Positions 1 through 6,517 of a stretch of DNA of 9,295 nt are shown here, in pieces. This stretch comes from Nanobdellota archaeon (GTDB taxonomy: Archaea; Nanobdellota; Nanobdellia; Woesearchaeales; GW2011-AR15), in contig JAHIYL010000302.1 of the NCBI GenBank assembly GCA_018815145.1, positions 1-9,295 of the forward strand. Reading direction: 5' to 3'. The position numbers and the translations under genes are program-made. Under the pieces are notes generated by a model. The model saw nothing but the letters and a program-made list of their open reading frames with translations, made no database searches and was not told where the DNA came from. Position 1 is the stretch's first letter, and the number at the start of each line of letters is the position of its first letter.

Positions 1-2250
1 AGCCAAGACATATGCTGTTCCAAGTGAATCCTGTGCACTGTAGCCTGCGACAAGCAGAGCAACTTTGCTTCCTCTGTCATAGAACTTCAGCTTACCTTTT
101 CCAGCTTCGTAGCCTTCAGTACAGCTTGCAGGGTTTCCTGCAAGTTCTGCTGCAATGACGTTGACACATGGTCCGCCAACAACAATCATGTTCTTGGACA
201 TCTTTACTGCATCTTTGTCAAGAGCGCTCATTCCGACCGGAATTGCATTCACTTTTTCAGTGTTGACTGCTGATGATCCACCAGCCTGCACTTTTGCACT
301 CAAAGGTGACACAAAGGCGTTTCCATAGACATCGTCTTTTGAATAAAAGAACTTTGCCCACATGTCGTCTTCCTGGTCAAGCTCAACCATTGTACCTTTC
401 TGTGTCACAGCATACTGTGTATTGTCATCATCTTCTGATGCATCGACATAGTCAGTTGCAAATGCTGCACCTGTAGCTGCTGGATTAAGCAGTTCAAGCC
501 TGTCATCTGTTCCTGTATCATAGCTCAAATGCACATATAAGGTTGTTGCAGTGATTTCTGATGTCTCAACTATATCCTGTTCAGCAATCACGACAGATGT
601 GTCATTGAATGTTAACAATGCTCCATTCAATGTTTCAGGTGTTCCGTCACCAAAGCCAGCTGCACTGTTGAACTTTACTCTGTATCCATTGGCTGAGATG
701 TTCAATTTGACACTTCCGAGTGAACCAAGTGTTATTGTTGAATTTGCTTCTGGAACAAAGTCTTTGTCAGACCATGTTGTACCATATGTCAAATCTTCAA
801 TATCTGTCTGGTTTCGTGATGTGTCAATGTCCTTTATCTTCAATAGGTGGGTCTCTCCACCGCTTGTTGTGTAAAGAAGCATTGAACCTTCTGCATTGCT
901 TGACTCAGTTACTTCGTCTCCTGGAAGCAAGATCTCTTCGTCATCATCTTTTCCAAGGAATAGTGTTGATGATTTATACCTATAATATACAGTGACATCT
1001 TTTCCGTCATTGTTCACATAGGTGAATTCAGCTTTTTCCTTGCTTGTTGCCTTCATCATCATCTCTTCAGGATCTTCTGTAACGCCTGCAAAGACAATCT
1101 TGAAGTTATTGAAGATTGGATCTGTCCATGCTTCTCCTGGAGCCAGGTCTAGGTCCTCGTCCGGTTCATATGTTACTTCAAGTTTTGTAAACTCGCCACC
1201 TGTTGAAGGTGCTGTTGAAGTTATCTGAACATCTGTACCGTCCAGCTCTACACCATTGACCTTTACTCTGTTGTCATCTTTCAATTCAAGCTCTGTTGAA
1301 CCGATTGATATTTCACAGGTATCCTGGTCATAGTCTTTTGAGTGCACAGCAATTGCATCAAGGACACCTACTGAAAGGTCTCCGAATTCTTCTGTTGTGC
1401 CTACATCAATCCACTTCATCACACCGTCAACTTCAACACCGCATTTTCCTGTTGATGTTGCGTCGTCAACATTGACAACCATGACTGTGTGGTCACCAAC
1501 TGTCAAAGGCTGGTCCTGCTGAAGCCATCTTGTTGTGTCTCCTGCAACCAAAGTAAGCTCTGTCAATACGTCTGATGAGAATTTTGCATCAGTGATTGTA
1601 TACATATTGCCTTGTAGCTCGATCTTGGATCCTTCAAAATCATCTGCTTCTGTAGCTGAACTTGTTGTGTCGTATTCAACAGCACTGTCAAATTCCAGTG
1701 TATATGTGTAGATTGTGTCACCATCTCCGAAAAAGAGATAGTTGCCAGCATCCATATCATCTGGTTGCTTAAACCTGAAATAACCAGTTGAACCAGAAAA
1801 GGTCAATGTCTGCTCATAATCTACTTCATTGTTTGTGTTTCCCCTATTTTCATTATAGGTAGCATCTTCCAAGACATCCGGCATATCAGTACTGTCAAGT
1901 GCTGTTGCCTGAACTCCACTAAGAGTCTCCTCATAATTGAGTTTGTCTCCACTTTTTGCAATCGCAGCACCATCATCTACTGTTGGTGCAGTTGCTGTGC
2001 TAACTTCTACCGGCTCTACTGATACAGCAGCAGCCTGTAGGCTTGCAGCAATCTCAATGGCGCCCAGAATGTCTGATGGAGCAGCTTTTTCGCCGACCAC
2101 TACAACACTGTCTGAGAAAACCCCTTCCTTTACAAACGGCATTGGGTAATCTGCCAGATTCTGTGCCATTGCTCCTACAAGAGTAGCACCAACGATGCTA
2201 GCTCCAGTAGCTAGTGCGATTACTTTTTTAATCGCTTGTTTTACTTCCAT
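1..2250 (-). CDS. S-layer protein, C-terminus cut off by the window edge
   Basis: This is the surface-lattice protein that would coat the cell. My reading gives 750 uninterrupted codons from ATG at 2250 to base 1, so only a short C-terminal tail should be missing. Residues 1-29 look like a Sec signal peptide (basic start, hydrophobic core, AMA cleavage site). Residues 49-72 (VVVVGEKAAPSD then an Ala-rich helix) match the archaeal S-layer N-terminal motif. Residues 687-750 match the C-terminal S-layer motif (VVGGPCVN, GNPASCTEGYE, ALLVAGYSAQD). Between them lies an acidic, Thr/Ser/Asp-rich beta-type region with four N-glycosylation sequons (Asn480, 503, 517, 549). There are four cysteines (270, 312, 695, 710); the last two probably form a disulfide. 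The start is fixed by GGAGGTG 9 nt upstream. The family assignment is firm; the glycosylation and disulfide are inferred. Confidence 0.9.
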   Translation of the reverse strand, partial: MEVKQAIKKVIALATGASIVGATLVGAMAQNLADYPMPFVKEGVFSDSVVVVGEKAAPSDILGAIEIAASLQAAAVSVEPVEVSTATAPTVDDGAAIAKSGDKLNYEETLSGVQATALDSTDMPDVLEDATYNENRGNTNNEVDYEQTLTFSGSTGYFRFKQPDDMDAGNYLFFGDGDTIYTYTLEFDSAVEYDTTSSATEADDFEGSKIELQGNMYTITDAKFSSDVLTELTLVAGDTTRWLQQDQPLTVGDHTVMVVNVDDATSTGKCGVEVDGVMKWIDVGTTEEFGDLSVGVLDAIAVHSKDYDQDTCEISIGSTELELKDDNRVKVNGVELDGTDVQITSTAPSTGGEFTKLEVTYEPDEDLDLAPGEAWTDPIFNNFKIVFAGVTEDPEEMMMKATSKEKAEFTYVNNDGKDVTVYYRYKSSTLFLGKDDDEEILLPGDEVTESSNAEGSMLLYTTSGGETHLLKIKDIDTSRNQTDIEDLTYGTTWSDKDFVPEANSTITLGSLGSVKLNISANGYRVKFNSAAGFGDGTPETLNGALLTFNDTSVVIAEQDIVETSEITATTLYVHLSYDTGTDDRLELLNPAATGAAFATDYVDASEDDDNTQYAVTQKGTMVELDQEDDMWAKFFYSKDDVYGNAFVSPLSAKVQAGGSSAVNTEKVNAIPVGMSALDKDAVKMSKNMIVVGGPCVNVIAAELAGNPASCTEGYEAGKGKLKFYDRGSKVALLVAGYSAQDSLGTAYVLA

Positions 2251-2252
2251 GG

Positions 2253-2276
2253 TTTATAACACCTCCATGTTATAAA
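2253..2276 (-). repeat. Inverted repeat enclosing the S-layer ribosome binding site
   Basis: Read on the minus strand, arms TTTATAAC (2276-2269) and GTTATAAA (2260-2253) are perfect complements of 8 bp around an 8-nt loop ATGGAGGT. As RNA this would be a weak A/U-rich hairpin displaying most of the Shine-Dalgarno sequence in the loop, 2 nt upstream of the start codon. The same bases contain a five-codon reading frame (ATG GAG GTG TTA TAA) ending just before the true start. The symmetry is visible directly; any role in translation is inference. Confidence 0.6.
2260..2266 (-). promoter_or_regulatory. Strong Shine-Dalgarno of the S-layer gene
   Basis: On the minus strand GGAGGTG ends 9 nt before the ATG at 2250. 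It is the only strong ribosome binding site in the window and fixes the S-layer start. It sits in the loop of an 8-bp inverted repeat. Confidence 0.85.
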
Positions 2277-2372
2277 TTTTTTAATATCATCCACTTTTGT
2301 CGTTGTAATCACTTCAATCAAGTCTCTGTCCTCTGTAAATTTGGATTTTTAAGTCCTTGTATATCCATTTCC

Positions 2373-2387
2373 TTTATAAAGTTTTCG
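2373..2387 (-). promoter_or_regulatory. BRE/TATA promoter of the S-layer gene
   Basis: The minus strand shows CGAAAAC followed directly by TTTATAAA, a good match to archaeal BRE plus TATA box. Transcription would start about 25 nt downstream, near 2350, giving a leader of roughly 100 nt before the ATG at 2250. A second A/T-rich TATA-like stretch lies further upstream near 2411-2426, and the hairpin arm TTTATAAC at 2269-2276 is also TATA-like, so more than one promoter is possible. Confidence 0.6.
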
Positions 2388-2426
2388 CAATAAGGCTATT
2401 TTTTTCGACTATAAATATTTTTATAA

Positions 2427-2459
2427 GTCTTAAAACGTCAAATTTTATCAGTTTAAGAC
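2427..2459. repeat. 8-bp inverted repeat upstream of the S-layer promoter
   Basis: GTCTTAAA at 2427-2434 and TTTAAGAC at 2452-2459 are perfect reverse complements separated by 17 nt. A second nested pair, AACGTC (2434-2439) and GACGTT (2457-2462), overlaps the first. The pair is about 40 nt upstream of the S-layer BRE, where an archaeal activator site could lie. Because the sequence is A+T-rich a chance origin is quite possible. Confidence 0.35.
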
Positions 2460-2511
2460 GTTCATAACTTTGCAATGAAAACAACGGGTTTTTTCCATAT
2501 TTTTTGCCTTT

Positions 2512-2528
2512 TTCGAAACGTTTATATA
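2512..2528 (+). promoter_or_regulatory. Plus-strand BRE/TATA-like site without a clear gene
   Basis: TTCGAAACG followed by TTTATATA is one of the best archaeal BRE/TATA matches in the window, and it points to the right. Transcription would begin near 2550 and run antisense into the 3' end of the rad50-like gene, where an 88-codon antisense frame begins with ATG at 2582. No independent gene is recognisable there. It could drive an antisense RNA, be a relic, or be a chance A/T match. Confidence 0.35.
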
Positions 2529-2569
2529 CATGGTTCATAAAGAAAACACACAATCCATATAATAATATA

Positions 2570-5038
2570 CTAATAATATACATGGCTTTTTCCTTCGCTT
2601 TTCCCTATCCTTATTATGTGGTCAACAAAAGACTCCATCTTCTGCTCATGCGAGACCAGTATCACCTGGCTCATGTCAAGCTCTTCAAAAACATCCCTTA
2701 CCTTATCGAGCTGCTCGCTCGAGAAACCATATGTCGGCTCATCAAGGATGAGAAGATCCCTTGTCCTTATCCTGCTGATGAGGTCAGTCACTACCTTGTT
2801 CAGAGCAAGCCTGTACGCCAGGGCAATGGATGTCTTTTCCCCGCCTGACAGATTCCCATATTCTGTCTCATAACCATCCTGATATATATTTAGTGAGAAC
2901 TCTTCATCAAGCTTCAGGTCAATATCATCCCTGAGCATGGAAAACCATTTAGAGAGGATGCTGTTGAATTCATAATATATAGATGCCATGACATGCTTCT
3001 CAATATTTGACATCAGGTTGACCAGGTATTGCTCCAGCCACTCCCTTATCTCTTTTTGCTCTGCAATCCTTATCTTAATCTTTGATTTTTCCGCAGTCTT
3101 CTTCTCAAATTCACCTATCTGCTTGACAACTGCACGTTTTTCACTCACAAGACCTGCTCTTTTGATCTCATTCTCTTTTTCTTTTTGCATCAGATCCCTT
3201 ATTTCCTTCTCTGTTTGGAAAAGCTTTTCTTCAACATCTCCATATGTCTTGAGTTCTGTTCCTATCTCTTTTGCTTCAAGGGTGAGCTCAGCAATATCCT
3301 TTTTTATGACCAGCATCTCCCTATTGTGCAGCTCGATATTTTCAGTCTTGTCAGCAAGCATCTTTACAAGGTTCTGCCTCTTGATGTATCCTATGTTATT
3401 CTCTCGGATGTCTCTTATCTTCCTGTTGTCTTCCTCCAGCTCAAGCTTGATCTTATCCAGATCTTTTTCTTTTATCCCATCTAACGTCTCAACGCAGGAT
3501 CCCCTGTCATTGACAAGCTTGGTCAGGTGTATCTGGTCCTTGATCATCTGGTCTGAATCTTTTTCCATTGCTGCAATTTCAGCATCCATCTTGGCCAGCT
3601 GCTTCTCCATATTATGGTTCTCCTCAATAAGTTTTTCATTCCGAAGTATCATCTTCTCTACCTTGGGAACTATCTGAGTGTACTTAGCAAGAAATTCAGC
3701 AGCAGTTTTTCTTATGTCTCTTTGCTTTTCCATTACTTTGTGCTTATGGTTTTCATCAACATGCTGGAGACATGTCGGGCATTTGCTCAGGTCCTTTATT
3801 TCCCTCACTATCTCCTCTGCATTAACATTTTCGATTTCTTTTTTACTAATGCTGGCCTTAAGGATCTCCAGTTTCTTTGACAGCTGCATCTTCTCAAACA
3901 TCAGTTTCTCCTTGTCCTGCAGTTTTTCCCGGACCTCCTGTTTTTTTATTTTCTTGACCATGACTTCTTTGACCCTGACAGCCTGGTCCTGAATCCTTTT
4001 CTCTGTATCAGCAACCTGCTTTTCTATAGCCTCAAGCCGTTCCAACAAAACATCTCTCCGGTTGATCATCCGATTGTACTCTTTTTCTTTTTCTGAACAT
4101 TTTGTTTCCTGCTCTTCTTCATTGATCTTTTCTTTGTATTTTTCAAAGATGGCCAGTTCCTTGCCAATACTTTTTACTTCCTCTGTAAGGAGAGCCAATT
4201 TCTCTTTTATCTGTATCTTTTGCAGTGATTTTTCAGTTATTTTTGTATTCTTATTTTCAAGTTTTGACCTGAGAATTGCGGCTTTTTCAGCTCTTTTCCT
4301 GAGTGAAATCTTTTCTTCTTCTTTCTTCTTGATATCCAACACAATCTTTTTCAGCTCAGAATCAATCTCATTCACCTTCAGATCTATCTCAGCAGATTCA
4401 TGCTGCCGCTCTCTTTTCTGGCTGACAATCTCATCAAAGTCCGCAATTCTTGCCTCAAGCTCGACAATCCTGGACTTGAAGTCTCTCAGCCACATAAGTG
4501 CATTTTCCCTGATCCTCTTATACTTGTCAATGCCAAACACCTTTCTCAGGGTATCCAGCCTGACTTCTTTTTCCTCCAGAAGTATCTGCTTCATCTCTTC
4601 CTGCGGCATGTACACAGTATACCTATATATTAGTGACTTTGATTTTGTTAACATCTCCTCAGGGTAGCTCAGCACCTCAAGTATCTTGGACTTCAGTTCA
4701 ATAGGAGTCCCTTCGGTCTTTTTCCCATCAATGATCACATATCCTGAATCCTGCACAATGCTGTTCTTGCTCCTCTTGAGATTTCGCCTTATGATCACAA
4801 TTGTGCCATCTATATCCATCTCAAGCTCTACTTCACCCTTATTTTCTCCGTGGCGCAGCAATGAATTTCCTGATAATTCACCTCTTCTGATACCGAACAG
4901 GGCAAACTCTACTGCCAGAAGTATTGTTGACTTGCCTGATCCGATGTCTCCGCTTAGGAGGACACGCCCTTTTGGAAAGATTATCTTTTCAGAGATATAG
5001 CTTCGAATATTGAAAAGTCTTATTGAGAGAAGAATCAT
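2570..5038 (-). CDS. rad50: Rad50-like SMC-family ATPase with zinc hook
   Basis: Predicted DNA double-strand-break repair ATPase, 822 aa, close to the roughly 850-900 aa of archaeal Rad50. The N-terminal lobe has Walker A GDIGSGKST (30-38) and a Q-loop near YMPQEEM. Two long Lys/Glu-rich heptad regions (about 185-400 and 430-660) form an antiparallel coiled coil folding at a CPTC hook (Cys420, Cys423) that would bind zinc with a partner's hook. The C-terminal lobe has the ABC signature LSGGEK (730-735), Walker B LLILDEPT (Asp766, Glu767) and the switch histidine in VSHEQ. All catalytic parts are present, so it should be active. Rad50 normally works with the Mre11 nuclease, often beside herA and nurA; none is in this window. 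A related SbcC-like or other SMC-family ATPase is the alternative. The ATG lies about 26 nt below a TATA box, which suggests a leaderless transcript. Confidence 0.87.
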   Translation of the reverse strand: MILLSIRLFNIRSYISEKIIFPKGRVLLSGDIGSGKSTILLAVEFALFGIRRGELSGNSLLRHGENKGEVELEMDIDGTIVIIRRNLKRSKNSIVQDSGYVIIDGKKTEGTPIELKSKILEVLSYPEEMLTKSKSLIYRYTVYMPQEEMKQILLEEKEVRLDTLRKVFGIDKYKRIRENALMWLRDFKSRIVELEARIADFDEIVSQKRERQHESAEIDLKVNEIDSELKKIVLDIKKKEEEKISLRKRAEKAAILRSKLENKNTKITEKSLQKIQIKEKLALLTEEVKSIGKELAIFEKYKEKINEEEQETKCSEKEKEYNRMINRRDVLLERLEAIEKQVADTEKRIQDQAVRVKEVMVKKIKKQEVREKLQDKEKLMFEKMQLSKKLEILKASISKKEIENVNAEEIVREIKDLSKCPTCLQHVDENHKHKVMEKQRDIRKTAAEFLAKYTQIVPKVEKMILRNEKLIEENHNMEKQLAKMDAEIAAMEKDSDQMIKDQIHLTKLVNDRGSCVETLDGIKEKDLDKIKLELEEDNRKIRDIRENNIGYIKRQNLVKMLADKTENIELHNREMLVIKKDIAELTLEAKEIGTELKTYGDVEEKLFQTEKEIRDLMQKEKENEIKRAGLVSEKRAVVKQIGEFEKKTAEKSKIKIRIAEQKEIREWLEQYLVNLMSNIEKHVMASIYYEFNSILSKWFSMLRDDIDLKLDEEFSLNIYQDGYETEYGNLSGGEKTSIALAYRLALNKVVTDLISRIRTRDLLILDEPTYGFSSEQLDKVRDVFEELDMSQVILVSHEQKMESFVDHIIRIGKSEGKSHVYY

Positions 5039-5060
5039 ATTAATGCCAAATGAAAATGAA

Positions 5061-5075
5061 TATAAAAAACTTTCG
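5061..5075 (-). promoter_or_regulatory. BRE/TATA promoter of the rad50-like gene, leaderless
   Basis: The minus strand reads CGAAAG then TTTTTTATA, with the TATA centre about 26 nt before the ATG at 5038. Transcription would start at or within a few bases of the start codon. No Shine-Dalgarno sequence precedes the ATG, which fits leaderless translation. Confidence 0.65.
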
Positions 5076-5080
5076 CAGGG

Positions 5081-5099
5081 ACAAAATAAAACAAAACTA
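5081..5099 (-). terminator. T-rich terminator after the hydrolase gene
   Basis: Just after the TAA at 5102 the minus strand runs through three T-rich blocks (TTTTGTTTTATTTTGT). Archaeal RNA polymerase stops at such tracts without needing a hairpin. The tract lies immediately upstream of the rad50-like promoter, separating the two transcripts. Confidence 0.45.
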
Positions 5100-5101
5100 T
5101 T

Positions 5102-6406
5102 TTATTCTTGCAGTGCCTGTGTCAGAATCTGTTCAATAATGCCATTATCACCTCCTACCCAGGATTCACCTGTATCATAATTGTCTATTCCCCAATACAG
5201 CTCCCTAAGTTTATGAGCTGTAGGCGAAGGATCCAAATCATGAGGATAGGTCGCCATTGTAATAATAATAAAAGCATGCTTGGATTCAGATGATTCTGTG
5301 CTTTCAGCCGGGTTATCATCTGGAATCTCAATAATCCCGGCTTCAACCTCTATTCCGCTATCACCACCTTCTTTCGAAATATATCTACCTCCAAATTCTT
5401 TTGCCAGAAAATGCAGGTTGGAACCATATTCATTATATTCATATCCAAGGGACAGCAAATCATAGGCTTTGATTCTCACTGGATCGCCAGGATCTTTTGA
5501 GTACATCCAAAAATAGTATTTAGCCATATCTCTAGGGCTAAGCAGGTTCTTGATACAATATTCTTTAGGAAAAATAATGCAGTTAAGATAATAATCATTA
5601 TAATAGCAATAATTTGTTGACTCGTCCAGTTCTCCTTTAGTCGGATAGTCTTCGTAACCCCAGGGTTCCCATTTGTATAGTCCTGCATTTGTGGAGGTGC
5701 CAATAATATTTGTTGACCATTCATTGAAAAGCTCGATAGAGTTCAATTGTTGTTCAGGAAGAGACTGTTTCGTACCGCTATAGATGTATTCTGTGACCTG
5801 TGGGTTGAATTGATTTACATACCCAAGCACTCTGGATGTGGCTAGATTGTCACTTAATCTTATCATTTTGTATACGGATGTTTCTATGCTACCTTGTTCA
5901 TGATCCCACTCTGTCACAGGTAGTGACCAGATATCTTCAGGTTGCTTGCCGATGTCTGAAGAATCCAGGTAATTCATGGTATCAAGGTAATATATCAAGA
6001 TCGGTCCCTTTATTGCAGAAGCGAATCCAAGTGGTTTATCCGGCTGAATCGCCACCAAGATCTCATTTTTTGTTAGATCATAAATAAAAATTCCTATCTC
6101 ATATCTAAGATTTTCAGCTAATCCATTCTCGCATTTGTCATTGACCCCAATTTTTGCAACAATTTCATTGTTATTATTTATTGCCTTGGCACTCAATTCA
6201 TGGGACATAATGGGTATTGAACTGGCAGAATTCACAGTAAATACCGGTGTTGAAACAGGCGTATTTGGGATTGATGGTATAGGAGAAGGAGATGATACTA
6301 CAGGCAATGGTGTTGTTGATTCTGCAGGTGGAGCAATTGGGTCACCACATGAAACTATAACTATCATCAATATCAACATTGCTAAGGTTTTTCTAAAAAA
6401 CATCAT
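5102..6406 (-). CDS. Lipoprotein with class A beta-lactamase-like serine hydrolase domain
   Basis: A secreted, probably lipid-anchored protein of 434 aa from the ATG at 6406. An in-frame TTG two codons earlier is less likely. Residues 1-19 form a hydrophobic signal ending in VSC, so Cys20 is a likely lipobox cysteine. A Pro/Ser/Thr-rich linker (about 24-65) follows. The rest resembles the class A beta-lactamase-like family (Beta-lactamase2 type). It has the nucleophile motif Ser130-Ala-Ile-Lys133 (SxxK) and Ser185-Asp-Asn187 (SDN). A possible ExxLN omega-loop motif has Glu218 as candidate general base. Lys345-Glu-Gly347 stands where KTG/KSG is expected, so the usual Thr/Ser is replaced. An extra Tyr-rich segment with three cysteines (267, 276, 284) separates the omega-loop candidate from the conserved SPRDM helix. 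Substrate unknown; archaea lack murein, so a peptidase or esterase role outside the membrane is possible. Fold fairly sure, activity unsure. Confidence 0.72.
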   Translation of the reverse strand: MMFFRKTLAMLILMIVIVSCGDPIAPPAESTTPLPVVSSPSPIPSIPNTPVSTPVFTVNSASSIPIMSHELSAKAINNNNEIVAKIGVNDKCENGLAENLRYEIGIFIYDLTKNEILVAIQPDKPLGFASAIKGPILIYYLDTMNYLDSSDIGKQPEDIWSLPVTEWDHEQGSIETSVYKMIRLSDNLATSRVLGYVNQFNPQVTEYIYSGTKQSLPEQQLNSIELFNEWSTNIIGTSTNAGLYKWEPWGYEDYPTKGELDESTNYCYYNDYYLNCIIFPKEYCIKNLLSPRDMAKYYFWMYSKDPGDPVRIKAYDLLSLGYEYNEYGSNLHFLAKEFGGRYISKEGGDSGIEVEAGIIEIPDDNPAESTESSESKHAFIIITMATYPHDLDPSPTAHKLRELYWGIDNYDTGESWVGGDNGIIEQILTQALQE

Positions 6407-6433
6407 ATTCAATCATATGAAATATTTTGCTTA

Positions 6434-6450
6434 GTTAAATATTTTCTTTT
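6434..6450 (-). promoter_or_regulatory. Likely promoter of the hydrolase gene
   Basis: The minus strand reads AAAAGAAA followed by ATATTTAAC, a moderate BRE/TATA match. Its centre is about 32 nt upstream of the ATG at 6406, giving a leader of only a few bases. No Shine-Dalgarno sequence is seen before any of the candidate starts (TTG 6412, ATG 6406, ATG 6403). Confidence 0.4.
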
Positions 6451-6453
6451 CCT

Positions 6454-6499
6454 AGGTTTGGAGAAATGCTCTGCCATGCTTTAGAATTTCCACAAACCT
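6454..6499. repeat. Imperfect 13-bp stem-loop between channel-like and hydrolase genes
   Basis: AGGTTTG at 6454-6460 and CAAACCT at 6493-6499 are perfect complements. After a small bulge the stem continues with G6461:C6491 and a 5-bp block (6463-6467 with 6486-6490), leaving an 18-nt loop. It lies in the 111-nt spacer, just 3' of the membrane-protein gene on the minus strand and upstream of the hydrolase promoter. No T-run follows on either strand, so it is not a bacterial-type terminator. It may be a 3'-end structure, a small RNA or an operator. Confidence 0.5.
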
Positions 6500-6517
6500 T
6501 TCGCCGGTGCACTGTCC

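Larger units (their letters stand above)
2251..2569. other. 319-nt gene-free region between rad50-like and S-layer genes
   Basis: I see no credible coding sequence here. The stretch holds the S-layer Shine-Dalgarno hairpin (2253-2276), its leader and promoter (2373-2387), an 8-bp inverted repeat (2427-2459), several T-runs on the plus strand (2485-2507) and a plus-strand BRE/TATA-like site (2512-2528). A 69-codon minus-strand frame spanning 2374-2583 overlaps the 3' end of the rad50-like gene and contains the S-layer TATA region, so I regard it as chance. Confidence 0.7.

Noticed and set aside
551..874. 107-codon plus-strand frame and similar ones within 1-2250
   Set aside because: They are shadows of the uninterrupted 750-codon S-layer frame on the minus strand.
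2374..2583. 69-codon minus-strand frame after the rad50-like gene
   Set aside because: It overlaps the end of the rad50-like gene, runs through the S-layer TATA region, is very A+T-rich and matches no family I know.
2988..3677. 229-codon plus-strand frame rich in Ser, Phe, Ile and Leu
   Set aside because: It is the antisense image of the Lys/Glu-rich coiled coil of the rad50-like protein; such composition is the expected artefact.
4062..4667. 201-codon plus-strand frame
   Set aside because: The same antisense artefact over the first coiled-coil arm of the rad50-like gene; no promoter or family signal.
6407..6412. TTG start two codons upstream for the hydrolase
   Set aside because: ATG at 6406 is in frame immediately downstream, and the signal peptide is complete from it; nothing supports the TTG.
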